Origin: Gammaproteobacteria bacterium
GTDB lineage: Bacteria > Pseudomonadota > Gammaproteobacteria > Pseudomonadales > Cellvibrionaceae
Direction: 5' to 3'
Assembly (NCBI GenBank): GCA_004173475.1
Contig: SEBU01000006.1
Coordinates: forward strand, 248,001-312,000
DNA: 64,000 nt
Below are positions 1 through 8,411 of this stretch, piece by piece. Within the stretch, counting starts at the first letter, position 1; each line of letters opens with the position of its first letter. The position numbers and the translations under genes are program-made. The notes below the pieces were generated by a model. It saw nothing but the letters and a program-made list of their open reading frames with translations. It was not told the origin of the DNA and did no database searches.

Positions 1-1146
1 AAAATGATCTAGTGCTTGTCGAATGTTTCCGATTTGCGACTGCACTGAATTTTTTAACTGCACCAAATCTGTTGCTGACTCCGCACTGGATTCCAGAGAT
101 TCCATACCCTTTCGCATGGAGTCTTGCAAACTATTACTGGCGTAACGACGTTGTGTTTCAGATTCTGCTGCGCCACCAACCAAGCTAGAAATGTCAGCGA
201 GTTCTTGATTCACTTTTTTCAAATAAGAAGCAAATGCCTGATTGGCTGAAAGATAGGCTTCCATCACCAAGTCACGTAAGGCTTCTAATGTTTTAATAAA
301 TGTGGCTGCGGAAGTGGCTGCGTTGAGCCGCTCGCGAATGGCGCTTACTTTTTTTACCATGGGCGCTTCTTTTTCGAGCCCACTTAAAAATTGGTTGATA
401 ACCTGAGTAATTTGGTCAATAAATGTTTGCGGCAAATTTTCGCTGACATCTTGCTTAACGCTAGTGACTGGTGCGATGGATATTGATGTTGACGGACTAT
501 CTAAAATTTTCCGCTCAACAGCATAAGTTGAATTTTTTTCACCATGATTTGTTGGGTTATTTAGCGAAACAATTTCTGTAGTGTCTGCAACTAAAGGTGC
601 AAGTGACTCATCTTCTTTAACCGCGTTTTTTGAGCCGAGTATTTTTTGTAACAAGCCGGTTTTTGGCTGTTCGATTTCTTTCAAGGCTTGCTGTTGAATA
701 CTTGCCAGCTGTTGTAAAAGCGCGGGATAAAGACGCACTTTTTTACTTCGTTCTGGAAGTTGTGAAAGATATTGGCTGATTTCTTTTTTTACACCACGGG
801 TTAGATCCAACTCTTGCAGGGGTTTGACTGTTTCAGACAAATATTGCCGCACGTCCTGCGCGTTTTGTTCACGGTTCTTTTCAAAACTGAGAGCGGTTTC
901 ATCGAGACGCGCTAGTAAATGGCTAATATCGCCAGAAATTGAACCGCGCATACGTTCGCGCAGCTGAGCGAGAACAGCGTCCAACGCGTCATCTTGGCCA
1001 TCTGCCGCAACACTCACCCGTATCAGCGCGCGCCGCAAGAGTTCCTGTTGCGCTCCAAGCGATTTCTCGATTTGTTCTTGTTGATCAAGTGCATCTAAAT
1101 ATTTTTCCCGCCAATTAGCACCTTTATCGTCGGATCTTTCGGTCAT
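1..1146 (-). CDS. N-terminal part of a probable diguanylate cyclase (DgcH-like), runs off the left edge
   Basis: An open reading frame of 382 codons starts at ATG 1146 and stays open to base 1. The visible part is long, charged and glutamine/glutamate-rich, with helical heptad-like stretches over about residues 10-170 and 280-380 and a more polar middle, so it looks coiled-coil. No catalytic domain is in the window. In Pseudomonas the gene beside dsbA and cytochrome c4 in this arrangement is a GGDEF protein (PA5487/DgcH) whose cyclase domain is C-terminal. By that synteny I infer that the GGDEF domain lies beyond the window. The call rests on context more than on motif. Confidence 0.6.
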   Translation of the reverse strand, partial: MTERSDDKGANWREKYLDALDQQEQIEKSLGAQQELLRRALIRVSVAADGQDDALDAVLAQLRERMRGSISGDISHLLARLDETALSFEKNREQNAQDVRQYLSETVKPLQELDLTRGVKKEISQYLSQLPERSKKVRLYPALLQQLASIQQQALKEIEQPKTGLLQKILGSKNAVKEDESLAPLVADTTEIVSLNNPTNHGEKNSTYAVERKILDSPSTSISIAPVTSVKQDVSENLPQTFIDQITQVINQFLSGLEKEAPMVKKVSAIRERLNAATSAATFIKTLEALRDLVMEAYLSANQAFASYLKKVNQELADISSLVGGAAESETQRRYASNSLQDSMRKGMESLESSAESATDLVQLKNSVQSQIGNIRQALDHF

Positions 1147-1215
1147 AGGTATTCCAGTAGTCGTTTAACGCTGAAAACAGTATAGACAGAGTTCGCCAAG
1201 GCGACCGTAAGAAAC

Positions 1216-1244
1216 AAAAACGCCCACTTCTTGCGAAGTGGGCG
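1216..1244 (-). terminator. Rho-independent terminator after the 1274-1900 dsbA gene
   Basis: A perfect 10-bp stem (1221-1230 with 1235-1244) closes a 4-base loop. On the minus strand it is followed by a T run (complement of 1216-1220). It lies 30 bases past the dsbA stop. Confidence 0.85.
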
Positions 1245-1273
1245 CTCGCTCCAACTGCATGAAGTTGAAACGT

Positions 1274-1900
1274 TTAGTGCTTGGCGGCGGCTCGCTCCGC
1301 ACGCACTTTATCAACCAGAAACTGCGCTACTTTAAGCATATCTTCATGCTTTGAAACCAATACACGGAAACGCCCATCAATAATGAGCGACGGGGTGCTG
1401 GTAATCTTAAGGTCGCGAACCCGGTTGTCCGCCTGCTTGACTTGACTGTTCACACCAAATGAATTGAATGTACTTAAGGTTTTTTGCTTATCCACACCGT
1501 AGGTAGCCAGGAAATTCGCCCAAGCGTCCGCAGTCAGCATTTCTTGTTTACCAACATAGATACTTGTGAACACCGCCTCCTGAGCTTTGTCTTTAACGCC
1601 CAAGGCAGCCATGGTGTAAAAGCCACGTTGATAAATAGGCCAATTATGGTTAAACGAAGCATGGGTTTGTACCAAAACAACGTCTGTCGGCTGCTGCTTT
1701 GACCAAGCTTTGATTAGCGGTTCAAAATGATAGCAATGGGGGCATAAGAAAGAAAAAACTTCAGCAACCTCAATTTTGCTGGCATCAGCAGGACGAACCG
1801 GATCTGTAAGCACTGCGTAATCTTTTCCTTCGGTAAAACCTGCAGCCTGAACCACAGCACTCAATACAAGCCCTAATAAAAGGACAGCAAACTTACGCAT
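1274..1900 (-). CDS. dsbA: Thiol:disulfide interchange protein DsbA, copy 1
   Basis: This is a periplasmic oxidase that donates disulfides to folding proteins and is reoxidised by DsbB (41231-41734). The 208-residue protein has a signal peptide (residues 1-19), the redox motif CPHC at 53-56 and the cis-proline loop TSTP ending at Pro170, as in the DsbA family of the thioredoxin fold. I chose ATG 1900 because a GGAG Shine-Dalgarno sequence precedes it and the signal peptide begins there; an in-frame extension upstream lacks both. A second dsbA gene lies directly upstream at 2042-2701, with its own terminator between them. Confidence 0.93.
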   Translation of the reverse strand: MRKFAVLLLGLVLSAVVQAAGFTEGKDYAVLTDPVRPADASKIEVAEVFSFLCPHCYHFEPLIKAWSKQQPTDVVLVQTHASFNHNWPIYQRGFYTMAALGVKDKAQEAVFTSIYVGKQEMLTADAWANFLATYGVDKQKTLSTFNSFGVNSQVKQADNRVRDLKITSTPSLIIDGRFRVLVSKHEDMLKVAQFLVDKVRAERAAAKH

Positions 1901-1992
1901 AACTGACTCCAGTTTAAAAACTATGGGATAGACGCAAAACATCATTAAGAACATTTCTAAGTTTATTAGTTCCTAAGCGACTTTTTGTTAAT

Positions 1993-2022
1993 AAAAAGCC
2001 CCGCACCTTAGGGTTGCGGGGC
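1993..2022 (-). terminator. Rho-independent terminator after dsbA copy 2
   Basis: An 8-bp GC-rich stem (1998-2005 with 2015-2022) is followed on the minus strand by five T (complement of 1993-1997), 20 bases past the stop codon. Confidence 0.8.
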
Positions 2023-2041
2023 CGGATTATAAGCAGACTTA

Positions 2042-2701
2042 TTAGCGTTTTGCTGCGCGCTCTGCGCGAATCCTGGTAACTAAATAATCGACGATTTCCA
2101 ACATCTTTTTATGCGCGTCGGCTTCACTAACGCCATCTGGAGTAGGGATGATGTATCTACCATCTACTACCAACTGTGGGGTGCTGGTGATTTTGAAAGC
2201 GCGAATGCGTGCATCGGCTTTTTCTACCAGGTCGGTAACGTTCGCTGAATTATAAGTAGCAAGCGCTATCTCTCTTTTAACGCCTTGCGTAGCAAAAAAG
2301 TCTGCCCATTTTTCCGCACTTTCAAAATACTTATTTTCTTTATGGATTGCGTCAAAAATCGGCATCATCACTTTGTCCTGCATTTTGAGGAACATGGACG
2401 TATAAAACCCGCGTTGGTAGGGTTTCATACCGCCACTCCATTGCATATGGATTTGCACAAGAGCGATATCCGGTTTTTGTTGTTTTTTCCACTGCTCCAG
2501 AGCAGGTTCAAAGTTATAACAATGCGGACACGTAAAAGAAAACGCTTCGACCACTTCAATTTTGGAAGGGTCTAATGTAGGGACAGGGGCTTCAAGGGGG
2601 GTGTAATCCCGCCCTTCCTGATATTTCAACATAATGGGTGAATTAGCTGCGAACACTGAAAGCGAAAGGCACATACCTATGAGGGCGGCAAAAATACGCA
2701 T
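2042..2701 (-). CDS. dsbA: Thiol:disulfide interchange protein DsbA, copy 2
   Basis: This 219-residue secreted DsbA-family protein has a signal peptide over about residues 1-19, CPHC at 58-61 and a TSTP cis-proline at Pro175. It is clearly paralogous to the 1274-1900 gene, sharing the PYQRGFYT/IYQRGFYT region and the RAERAA tail, but diverged in the first 50 residues. ATG 2701 follows a GGAG motif; an upstream TTG in frame is less likely. Each copy has its own terminator and apparently its own ribosome site. Pseudomonads also carry DsbA proteins next to cytochrome c4. Which copy is the main oxidase cannot be told from sequence. Confidence 0.92.
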   Translation of the reverse strand: MRIFAALIGMCLSLSVFAANSPIMLKYQEGRDYTPLEAPVPTLDPSKIEVVEAFSFTCPHCYNFEPALEQWKKQQKPDIALVQIHMQWSGGMKPYQRGFYTSMFLKMQDKVMMPIFDAIHKENKYFESAEKWADFFATQGVKREIALATYNSANVTDLVEKADARIRAFKITSTPQLVVDGRYIIPTPDGVSEADAHKKMLEIVDYLVTRIRAERAAKR

Positions 2702-2763
2702 GAACAAGCTACTCCGAAAAAGTTGGAAAAGGGTAACGGCTTATTATCAAATTATCAGCCAAC

Positions 2764-2791
2764 AAAAAAGGCGACACGGGCCGCCTTTTTT
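2764..2791 (-). terminator. Terminator after cytochrome c4
   Basis: Six A, then GGCG (2770-2773), pair with CGCC (2782-2785) and six T. The hairpin is symmetrical and could work both ways; on the minus strand it ends the c4 transcript 16 bases past its stop. Confidence 0.75.
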
Positions 2792-2806
2792 ACGCACTTA
2801 CGAAGA

Positions 2807-3508
2807 TTAATTCAAGCCCGCGATGAAGTTTGCCAGGGCTTTAATTTCTGCATCGCTCAATTTATCCGCAATTGTGCGCATAGGCATTGCGTCGCCATCA
2901 TTAACACGGTTGCCGGTGCGGAAATTGTTCAACTGCTTTTCAATATAATCAGGATGCTGTCCACTTAAACGCGGGAAACCAGCAGCAGCGTTACCTTTAC
3001 CGTCAGGTGCATGGCAACCAGTACAAGCCGGTAAACCATTCGCAATGTTACCAGCGCGATAGGTTTTAGCACCCAACTCCATTGAGTCTACTTTTAGACC
3101 AGAGTTCACCTGAACTTCCATTTTCTTTGAGCCGGACAATTGGGTGTTTTGGCTGGAAAAGTAGGCAGCAATATCAGCAATATCTTGATCGCTCACGCCA
3201 GTGAGAAGACCGGTCATTTCCAATACAGCACGACCAGTTGTTGGCTTCTTGGCTTGGTTGATTTCAAGATCCCACTCTTTGATGTCGTGGATTTGCTTCA
3301 ACAAATAACGCTCGCCCTGACCAGCAAGCTTTGGGAAATTAGGGGCTGCACTATTACCATCCATGCCATGACATGCACCGCAAACCGCTGCTTTTGCTTG
3401 ACCAGCTTTAGCATCGCCAACAACTTTAGCAGCGCCATTGGCGTAAACGCCTTGAGCAATGGCGATCAGACCTAGCGAAAAAAGTGCATTTTTTACCATA
3501 TATTTCAT
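2807..3508 (-). CDS. cc4: Dihaem cytochrome c4
   Basis: This periplasmic dihaem c-type cytochrome passes electrons toward terminal oxidases. The 233-residue protein has a signal peptide (about residues 1-23) and two haem-binding CxxCH motifs, CGACH at 43-47 and CTGCH at 162-166. Each half of the tandem domain has a later Met that can be the axial ligand (Met98 and Met208 or Met210). I took ATG 3508 as the start because an AGG lies about 8 bases upstream; ATG 3523 and ATG 3499 are also in frame but lack a site. Its place between dsbA and engB is the same as in pseudomonads. Confidence 0.93.
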   Translation of the reverse strand: MKYMVKNALFSLGLIAIAQGVYANGAAKVVGDAKAGQAKAAVCGACHGMDGNSAAPNFPKLAGQGERYLLKQIHDIKEWDLEINQAKKPTTGRAVLEMTGLLTGVSDQDIADIAAYFSSQNTQLSGSKKMEVQVNSGLKVDSMELGAKTYRAGNIANGLPACTGCHAPDGKGNAAAGFPRLSGQHPDYIEKQLNNFRTGNRVNDGDAMPMRTIADKLSDAEIKALANFIAGLN

Positions 3509-3745
3509 CAGCAAACCTGTCATTCAATTGTGTTGTCAGCAACTCTCTTTAAGCTGCCAGGGATCATTTCATTCGCGTAGGGATTGTCGTCAGGCTACAA
3601 TGTCGGCCATCAATCTTTGCCGTCTGATTGTCTGCGAGTGGCGGCTCGGAGCCCCAAGCGTTTTATTCCAGCAGGCATCAGCCCTCCAAAGGCGTGCCGC
3701 ATTATATACCATCGAACTAATAACACACCAATTTGAAGGGTTTTT

Positions 3746-4399
3746 ATGAGCAGTGCCATTAACTTCCATAAGGCCAAATTTATTCACAGCGCACCCAGCA
3801 TTCGTGAATGTCCTCCAGAAGAGGGGATTGAGGTCGCGTTTGCGGGACGCTCCAATGCTGGCAAGTCGAGTGCTATTAATGCGCTGACCAACAATCATAA
3901 ATTGGCGAGAGTCAGTAAAACGCCGGGACGTACCCAGCTCATCAACTTTTTCGAGTTAAGCGATACTCAAAGACTGGTGGATCTGCCCGGCTATGGTTAT
4001 GCGAAAGTGTCGCGGGAACAAAAGGAGCTCTGGCAGCGGCATTTATCTGAATATCTACGAGAGCGCCGGTGCCTGCAAGGTTTGGTTCTGTTAATGGATA
4101 TTCGCCATCCGCTTCAGGATTTCGATACTACCATGCTTAAGTGGGCGACCAGCTCTAGAATGGCGGTTCACATTCTGCTAACCAAAGCCGATAAGCTAAG
4201 TCGGGGGCAGGCGGGCAGTACCCTACAAACCGTTAGGCGTGAAATTAAAAGTGCGGGGCTAAGTGAGCTAGTCAGCGTGCAGATTTTTTCGTCACTAAAA
4301 AACACGGGGCTGGATGAATTCAAGGAGAAACTGCAAACCTGGCTGGCACCTACTGAAGAAACCCAAGGGTCTGGATCAAGCGAAATTATCGCACCGTAA
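3746..4399 (+). CDS. engB: Ribosome biogenesis GTP-binding protein EngB (YihA/YsxC)
   Basis: This is a small TRAFAC GTPase needed for large-subunit assembly. The 217 residues show G1 GRSNAGKS (34-41), G2 Thr63, G3 DLPG (79-82) and G4 TKAD (146-149). A GAAGGG ribosome site sits 8 bases before ATG 3746. The gene converges with polA across a gap that holds small-RNA candidates, the same arrangement as polA-spf-yihA in E. coli and polA-ersA-engB in Pseudomonas. The C-terminal tail (about residues 200-217) is polar and likely disordered. Confidence 0.95.
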   Translation: MSSAINFHKAKFIHSAPSIRECPPEEGIEVAFAGRSNAGKSSAINALTNNHKLARVSKTPGRTQLINFFELSDTQRLVDLPGYGYAKVSREQKELWQRHLSEYLRERRCLQGLVLLMDIRHPLQDFDTTMLKWATSSRMAVHILLTKADKLSRGQAGSTLQTVRREIKSAGLSELVSVQIFSSLKNTGLDEFKEKLQTWLAPTEETQGSGSSEIIAP

Positions 4400-4410
4400 A
4401 TTTTTTAGGC

Positions 4411-4500
4411 AAAAAAACCGGCGGACTAGCCGCCGGAGAAAAACTGATGCGCTTGGGGAAGACATCAGAAACCTTAGGAATAACACTCACGAATATATGG
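4411..4500 (-). ncRNA. Second small-RNA candidate downstream of the ErsA-like gene
   Basis: On the minus strand a 6-bp hairpin (4444-4449 with 4463-4468) followed by five T is followed at once by a strong 7-bp GC hairpin (4418-4424 with 4430-4436) and seven T (complement of 4411-4417). This two-hairpin, U-tailed layout is common in Hfq-bound small RNAs. The 5' end is a guess: a TTGAAC/GAACTT-like element lies at 4516-4523 but no convincing -10 follows. It could instead be a back-up terminator for read-through from the small RNA upstream. Confidence 0.35.
4418..4436 (-). terminator. GC-rich minus-strand terminator beside engB
   Basis: A perfect 7-bp CCGGCGG/CCGCCGG stem has a 5-base loop and seven T on the minus strand. 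The plus side has no T run, so this does not serve engB. It ends a minus-strand transcript coming from the polA side. Confidence 0.75.
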
Positions 4501-4757
4501 CCCCACTTGAAAAAATAAGTTCAAAAAAAATCTAACTAAACCTTTCCACGCATTTAGAAATTCTACACAAGCAATTTCGTAACTAAGTTAAACACAGTAT
4601 TAAAGGTGGCCAATCTACCGATTGCCACAGTCAGATACGGCGTTTTTGCGAAAGTAAATCTACGAATGATGAGCCCTGACATTCAGCTGCAACCACGTGA
4701 ACGATAGCGTGTAGGCCATTCAAAGAGCCGCAACTTAATATTCCCTAAACGACAGGC

Positions 4758-4785
4758 AAAAAAAACCCCAACCAGAGGTCAGGGT
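4758..4785 (-). terminator. Terminator of the polA-engB small RNA
   Basis: On the minus strand ACCCTGACC pairs with GGTTGGGGT (9 bp, two G-U pairs, loop TCT) and runs directly into eight T. This is a textbook intrinsic terminator, and no coding gene ends near it. Confidence 0.85.
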
Positions 4786-4861
4786 AGCTTTGCATAGGTC
4801 TCAACGCTTAGCTGGCAAATTGCCATTAGAGGAGGAGTTAGCTCATGAAAGTAAAACACAC
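4758..4861 (-). ncRNA. Small RNA between polA and engB, ErsA/Spot 42 position
   Basis: About 104 nt is predicted from the promoter at 4867-4893 to the T run at 4758. Spot 42 is 109 nt in E. coli and ErsA is similar in length in P. aeruginosa; both are encoded at exactly this place, in the polA direction. The 5' half holds the pyrimidine-rich stretch AACTCCTCCTCTAATG (minus strand), complementary to a Shine-Dalgarno GGAGGAG, so translational repression of targets by pairing is plausible. A second hairpin-forming stretch (GGCAATTTGCC, around 4814-4824) lies between this and the terminator. The identity as an ErsA homologue is inferred from position, promoter type and terminator, not from alignment. 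Confidence 0.75.
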
Positions 4862-4866
4862 ATAAC

Positions 4867-4893
4867 TGAGACTAAGCCCTACCCAATAAGTTC
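4867..4893 (-). promoter_or_regulatory. Sigma-E/AlgU-type promoter of the small RNA
   Basis: On the minus strand GAACTT (4893-4888) is followed after exactly 16 bases by TCTCA (4871-4867). The extracytoplasmic sigma-E/AlgU consensus is GAACTT, 16-17 bases, TCTGA. ErsA of P. aeruginosa is known to be AlgU (sigma-22) dependent, which agrees. Confidence 0.7.
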
Positions 4894-4992
4894 ATGAAAT
4901 TTGTAAATAAATTTGCGAAATTTTTGCACAATTTGAAAAGCACATTAAAAACAACCACTTATATTTTTACGGACACAGTGCGTTAATCTAAT

Positions 4993-7815
4993 TTAGTGAG
5001 CCTCGTCCCAATTATTTCCCACCCCCGCCTCCACCAAAAGCGGCACCTTCAATTGCGCAGCGGCAGACATACGAGCAATAACGCCGGATCGAGCTTGCTC
5101 AACATCAGCTTCGGCAACCTCAAGTACAAGTTCGTCATGAACCTGCATAATGAGTTTTGCATCCAGATTAGATTCAACCAACCAATTGTCCACGCTAATC
5201 ATGGCAAGCTTAATAATATCTGCAGCAGTTCCCTGCATGGGCGCATTGATGGCTGTCCGCTCTGCAGCCATTTGCAAATTTTTATTCTTGGCATTGATAT
5301 CGGGCAAATATAAACGCCGACCAAAAATAGTTTCGACAAAGCCTTGCTCGTGGGCCAAAGCACGCGTTTCATTCATATAGCGCTGAACGCCCGGATAACG
5401 CTCAAAGTAGCGATCAATATATTGCTGTGCTTCATTACGACCGATACGCAATTGTTTCGCGAGGCCGAAAGCAGACATACCATAAATTAAACCAAAGTTA
5501 ATCGCCTTGGCACTACGGCGCATTTCCGACGTCACCGACTCCAACGCAATTCCGAATACTTCTGCGGCAGTAGCACGGTGAACATCCAAGCCGGAGCCAA
5601 ACGCGGTGAGCAAACCTGCGTCATCCGACAAATGCGCCATAATCCGCAATTCAATTTGAGAATAATCGGCGGCAATTAATTTGTAACCTTGAGGCGCAAT
5701 AAAGGCCTGCCGAATGCGACGGCCTTCTTCAGTTTTAATCGGAATATTTTGTAAATTAGGATCTTGCGACGATAGTCGCCCCGTAGCAGCCACTGCTTGA
5801 TGGTAGCTGGTATGAATACGACCCGTGCGCTTGTTAATTTCGAGCGGCAACTTATCTGTATAAGTTGATTTCAGTTTTGCCAGCCCGCGATATTCCATCA
5901 GCACTTTCGGCAGCGGATAATCCAACGCTAATTCCTGTAAAACATCTTCTGCTGTTGACGGTGTTCCTGTCGGCGTTTTTTTAATGACTGGTAATTTTTG
6001 CTGCTCAAACAAAACTACGCCCAACTGTTTGGGTGAGCCTAAATTAAATTCTTGTCCGGCGATTTCATAAGCTTTACGCTCTAATTGCGTTAAGCGATCC
6101 CCCAGCTCAATACTGTGTTTACCGAGCAAATTTGCATCCACTAAAGCACCATTACTTTCGATGTGTGAAAGCACGGGAACCAGTGGCATTTCAATATTTT
6201 CAAATACTGATGTGAGTGATGGAATATTTTTTAATTGCGGCCAAAAAAATTGGTGTAGCCGTAGAGTAATGTCGGCATCTTCCGCAGCGTAATGGCCCGC
6301 GTCTTCAACTTTGAGTTGGTTGAACGCTAATTGCTTCACACCTTTTCCTGCAAGGTCCTCGAAAGTAACCGTTTTATAATTTAAATAATTTAAAGCAAGT
6401 GCATCCATATTATGACGACTTCCGATTGAGTTCCAAATATAGGACTCGAGCATGGTGTCAAACTTAATACCGCAAAGTTCAATACCATAATTCAGCAATA
6501 CACTGCGATCGTATTTTAAATTCTGACCAATTTTAATTTTTTGTGGATCTTCCAATAGGGATTTTAACTCCCGCAATACCCATTCGACAGGAAGCTGTTC
6601 AGGTGCTCCCATATAATCGTGTCCACATGGAACATAGGCAGCTTTACCAACCTCAATAGCGAAGCTTACCCCAACGATTTTTGCATCCATAATATTCAAG
6701 CTGGTAGTTTCCGTATCAAACGAAAACTCTGATGCACTTTGCAAACGATTTAGCCAATCCGAAAATAAATTTTTGTCAGTAATAATATCGTAGTGAACTT
6801 CAGCAGGAGCTGGTGGAGCAATAAATTCTGCGATAGGCTCTTCAAGCTCAGTTTCAAGTTCGTAACTTGCATTAACAGCAATTGCATCCAAATCGGCAGG
6901 TTCAACAGAAGCTGCTGCCAACTCTTTAACCCAATTTTTAAATTCAAGATTTTCAAACAAAGCGAGCAATTTCAAATTTTCCGGTTTTGAAATTTTAATT
7001 GTTTCCGGACCAACTGCTAAAGCCACATCGGTTTTAATCGTTGCGAGACGGTAAGAGAGATAAGCCATTTCGCGATGCTCGATTAATTTCTCCGGCATAT
7101 TTTTCGCACCGCGAAACGAAAGCGTACGAACTTTTTCTAAATCCGAATAAATTGCATCAAGGCCACCAAGGCCTTGAATTAATCCCTGCGCAGTTTTTTC
7201 GCCCACACCAGGAACACCGGGAATGTTATCAACCTTGTCACCCATTAGTGCGAGATAATCAATCATAAGTTCGGGACCAAAACCATACTTCTCGGTCACA
7301 CCCGGAACATTCAAAAGCGTTTCTGTCATGGTGTTAACGAGCGTGACGTGCTCATTCACCAATTGCGCCATATCTTTGTCGCCGGTGGAAATCACCACAT
7401 CTCTTTTCTGTTCTGTCGCTTGGCGAGCAAGCGTTCCGATTACATCGTCTGCTTCAACCCCCTCCACCACAAGCAAAGGCAAGCCCATTGCTTCAACAAT
7501 ATCGAGAATTGGTTGAACTTGTGGGCGCAAATCATCGGGCATAGGCGGGCGATTAGCTTTGTATTCGGCAAACATGTCATCCCGAAAAGTTTTACCTTTT
7601 GCGTCAAACACCACCGCTATTTGGCTGTGCGGATAATCTTTTATGAGCCGGCGCAACATATTAATAACGCCTTTGACAGCGCCGGTAGGCTGACCTTTTG
7701 AATTGGTTAGTGGCGGTAGGGCGTGGTAGGCGCGGTATAAATAAGAAGAACCATCTACTAAAACGAGTGGGCCGGACGAGGCAGATGACGCTGGTACAGA
7801 AGTTTGAGAATCCAT
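4993..7815 (-). CDS. polA: DNA polymerase I
   Basis: This is a full-length repair and Okazaki-fragment polymerase of 940 residues (E. coli 928). Order of domains: 5'-3' exonuclease over about residues 15-300 (VDGSSYLYRAYHA, the EADD site, GVGEKTA); the 3'-5' exonuclease with FDTETTSLN near residue 368, keeping the Asp-x-Glu metal site; and the polymerase domain with motif A DYSQIELRI, motif B RRSAKAINFGLIYG and motif C QVHDELVLEV near the C terminus. A linker of about 45 residues rich in E, L and A near 305-350 accounts for the extra length. ATG 7815 has only a weak ribosome site. The 3' side faces the small-RNA locus. Confidence 0.97.
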   Translation of the reverse strand: MDSQTSVPASSASSGPLVLVDGSSYLYRAYHALPPLTNSKGQPTGAVKGVINMLRRLIKDYPHSQIAVVFDAKGKTFRDDMFAEYKANRPPMPDDLRPQVQPILDIVEAMGLPLLVVEGVEADDVIGTLARQATEQKRDVVISTGDKDMAQLVNEHVTLVNTMTETLLNVPGVTEKYGFGPELMIDYLALMGDKVDNIPGVPGVGEKTAQGLIQGLGGLDAIYSDLEKVRTLSFRGAKNMPEKLIEHREMAYLSYRLATIKTDVALAVGPETIKISKPENLKLLALFENLEFKNWVKELAAASVEPADLDAIAVNASYELETELEEPIAEFIAPPAPAEVHYDIITDKNLFSDWLNRLQSASEFSFDTETTSLNIMDAKIVGVSFAIEVGKAAYVPCGHDYMGAPEQLPVEWVLRELKSLLEDPQKIKIGQNLKYDRSVLLNYGIELCGIKFDTMLESYIWNSIGSRHNMDALALNYLNYKTVTFEDLAGKGVKQLAFNQLKVEDAGHYAAEDADITLRLHQFFWPQLKNIPSLTSVFENIEMPLVPVLSHIESNGALVDANLLGKHSIELGDRLTQLERKAYEIAGQEFNLGSPKQLGVVLFEQQKLPVIKKTPTGTPSTAEDVLQELALDYPLPKVLMEYRGLAKLKSTYTDKLPLEINKRTGRIHTSYHQAVAATGRLSSQDPNLQNIPIKTEEGRRIRQAFIAPQGYKLIAADYSQIELRIMAHLSDDAGLLTAFGSGLDVHRATAAEVFGIALESVTSEMRRSAKAINFGLIYGMSAFGLAKQLRIGRNEAQQYIDRYFERYPGVQRYMNETRALAHEQGFVETIFGRRLYLPDINAKNKNLQMAAERTAINAPMQGTAADIIKLAMISVDNWLVESNLDAKLIMQVHDELVLEVAEADVEQARSGVIARMSAAAQLKVPLLVEAGVGNNWDEAH

Positions 7816-8073
7816 GGTGCAAATCTTTTAGTTAGCGGAGGGAGCGAAATTGAGGCCGAAGAATACACCAAAATCAATCTGCTAAATCAGTCACACCGAA
7901 TAACGGAAAGCCCAACAAATCATATTCAATCTTAAGCGACAAAAAAGTGTTACCTAAAAACACAAAATACGAGCTCACACTCAAAACGCGAAATACGTCC
8001 CAATTAATTGATATTACTTAAATATTTCCGCTTATATCGAAATATTTGATAAAAACAGCTAGGCAAAAAAACG

Positions 8074-8110
8074 AATTGTGTTACTATGCGTAACAAGAGG
8101 TAACACAATT
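8074..8110. promoter_or_regulatory. Three-part inverted repeat upstream of the 8151 gene
   Basis: AATTGTGTTAC (8074-8084) is perfectly complementary to GTAACACAATT (8100-8110). A third element, GTAACA at 8090-8095, can pair instead with TGTTAC at 8079-8084. It lies 40 bases before the 8151 start codon, in a 335-base gap otherwise without genes. It may be an operator for a dimeric regulator or a leader with two exclusive hairpins. I see no clear -35/-10 pair to decide. Confidence 0.5.
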
Positions 8111-8150
8111 GCCTCGATATCGAAAGTAACCCCCCAAAAGGAGATCACAC

Positions 8151-8411
8151 ATGAAAAAGTCATTTTTAGTTTTAGCAGCCCTATTGGTAACTGCACCTGT
8201 TTTTGCTGATGAAGCAAAAGCTGAACAACCGTTAACTTTGGCCTCAGCCGATACCAGCGCATCAACCAACTTGAAAATTGTTGAAGCGGATGAGTCAGCT
8301 ACTCGTTTAGAGAAAGAAGCTAATGCCGCATCCAATGCTGTTGGCGTGGCGATAGAAGCTAAACTTGCTGAGAACATTCAAAGAGAAGTTTCAGTAAGCG
8401 TTAAGTTCTAG
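8151..8411 (+). CDS. Small secreted protein of unknown function
   Basis: This 86-residue protein has a clear signal peptide (MKKSFLVLAALLVTAPVFA, cleavage after about residue 19) and a short, Ala/Glu/Ser-rich mature part with no cysteine and no motif I recognise. A very strong site, AAAAGGAG, sits 8 bases before ATG 8151, so it is probably well translated. The mature chain ends in alternating hydrophobic residues and a terminal Phe (SVSVKF), which resembles an outer-membrane strand ending but is too little to claim. The inverted repeat just upstream suggests regulated expression. Confidence 0.8.
   Translation: MKKSFLVLAALLVTAPVFADEAKAEQPLTLASADTSASTNLKIVEADESATRLEKEANAASNAVGVAIEAKLAENIQREVSVSVKF

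Noticed and set aside
3590..3898. 102-codon minus-strand frame upstream of cytochrome c4
   Set aside because: It overlaps the start of engB on the other strand and has no Shine-Dalgarno sequence; treated as a shadow.
8079..8095. TGTTAC-N5-GTAACA as a third Zur box
   Set aside because: Its GTTA to TAAC spacing is seven bases, against five in the two zinc sites, and the downstream gene has no zinc feature.
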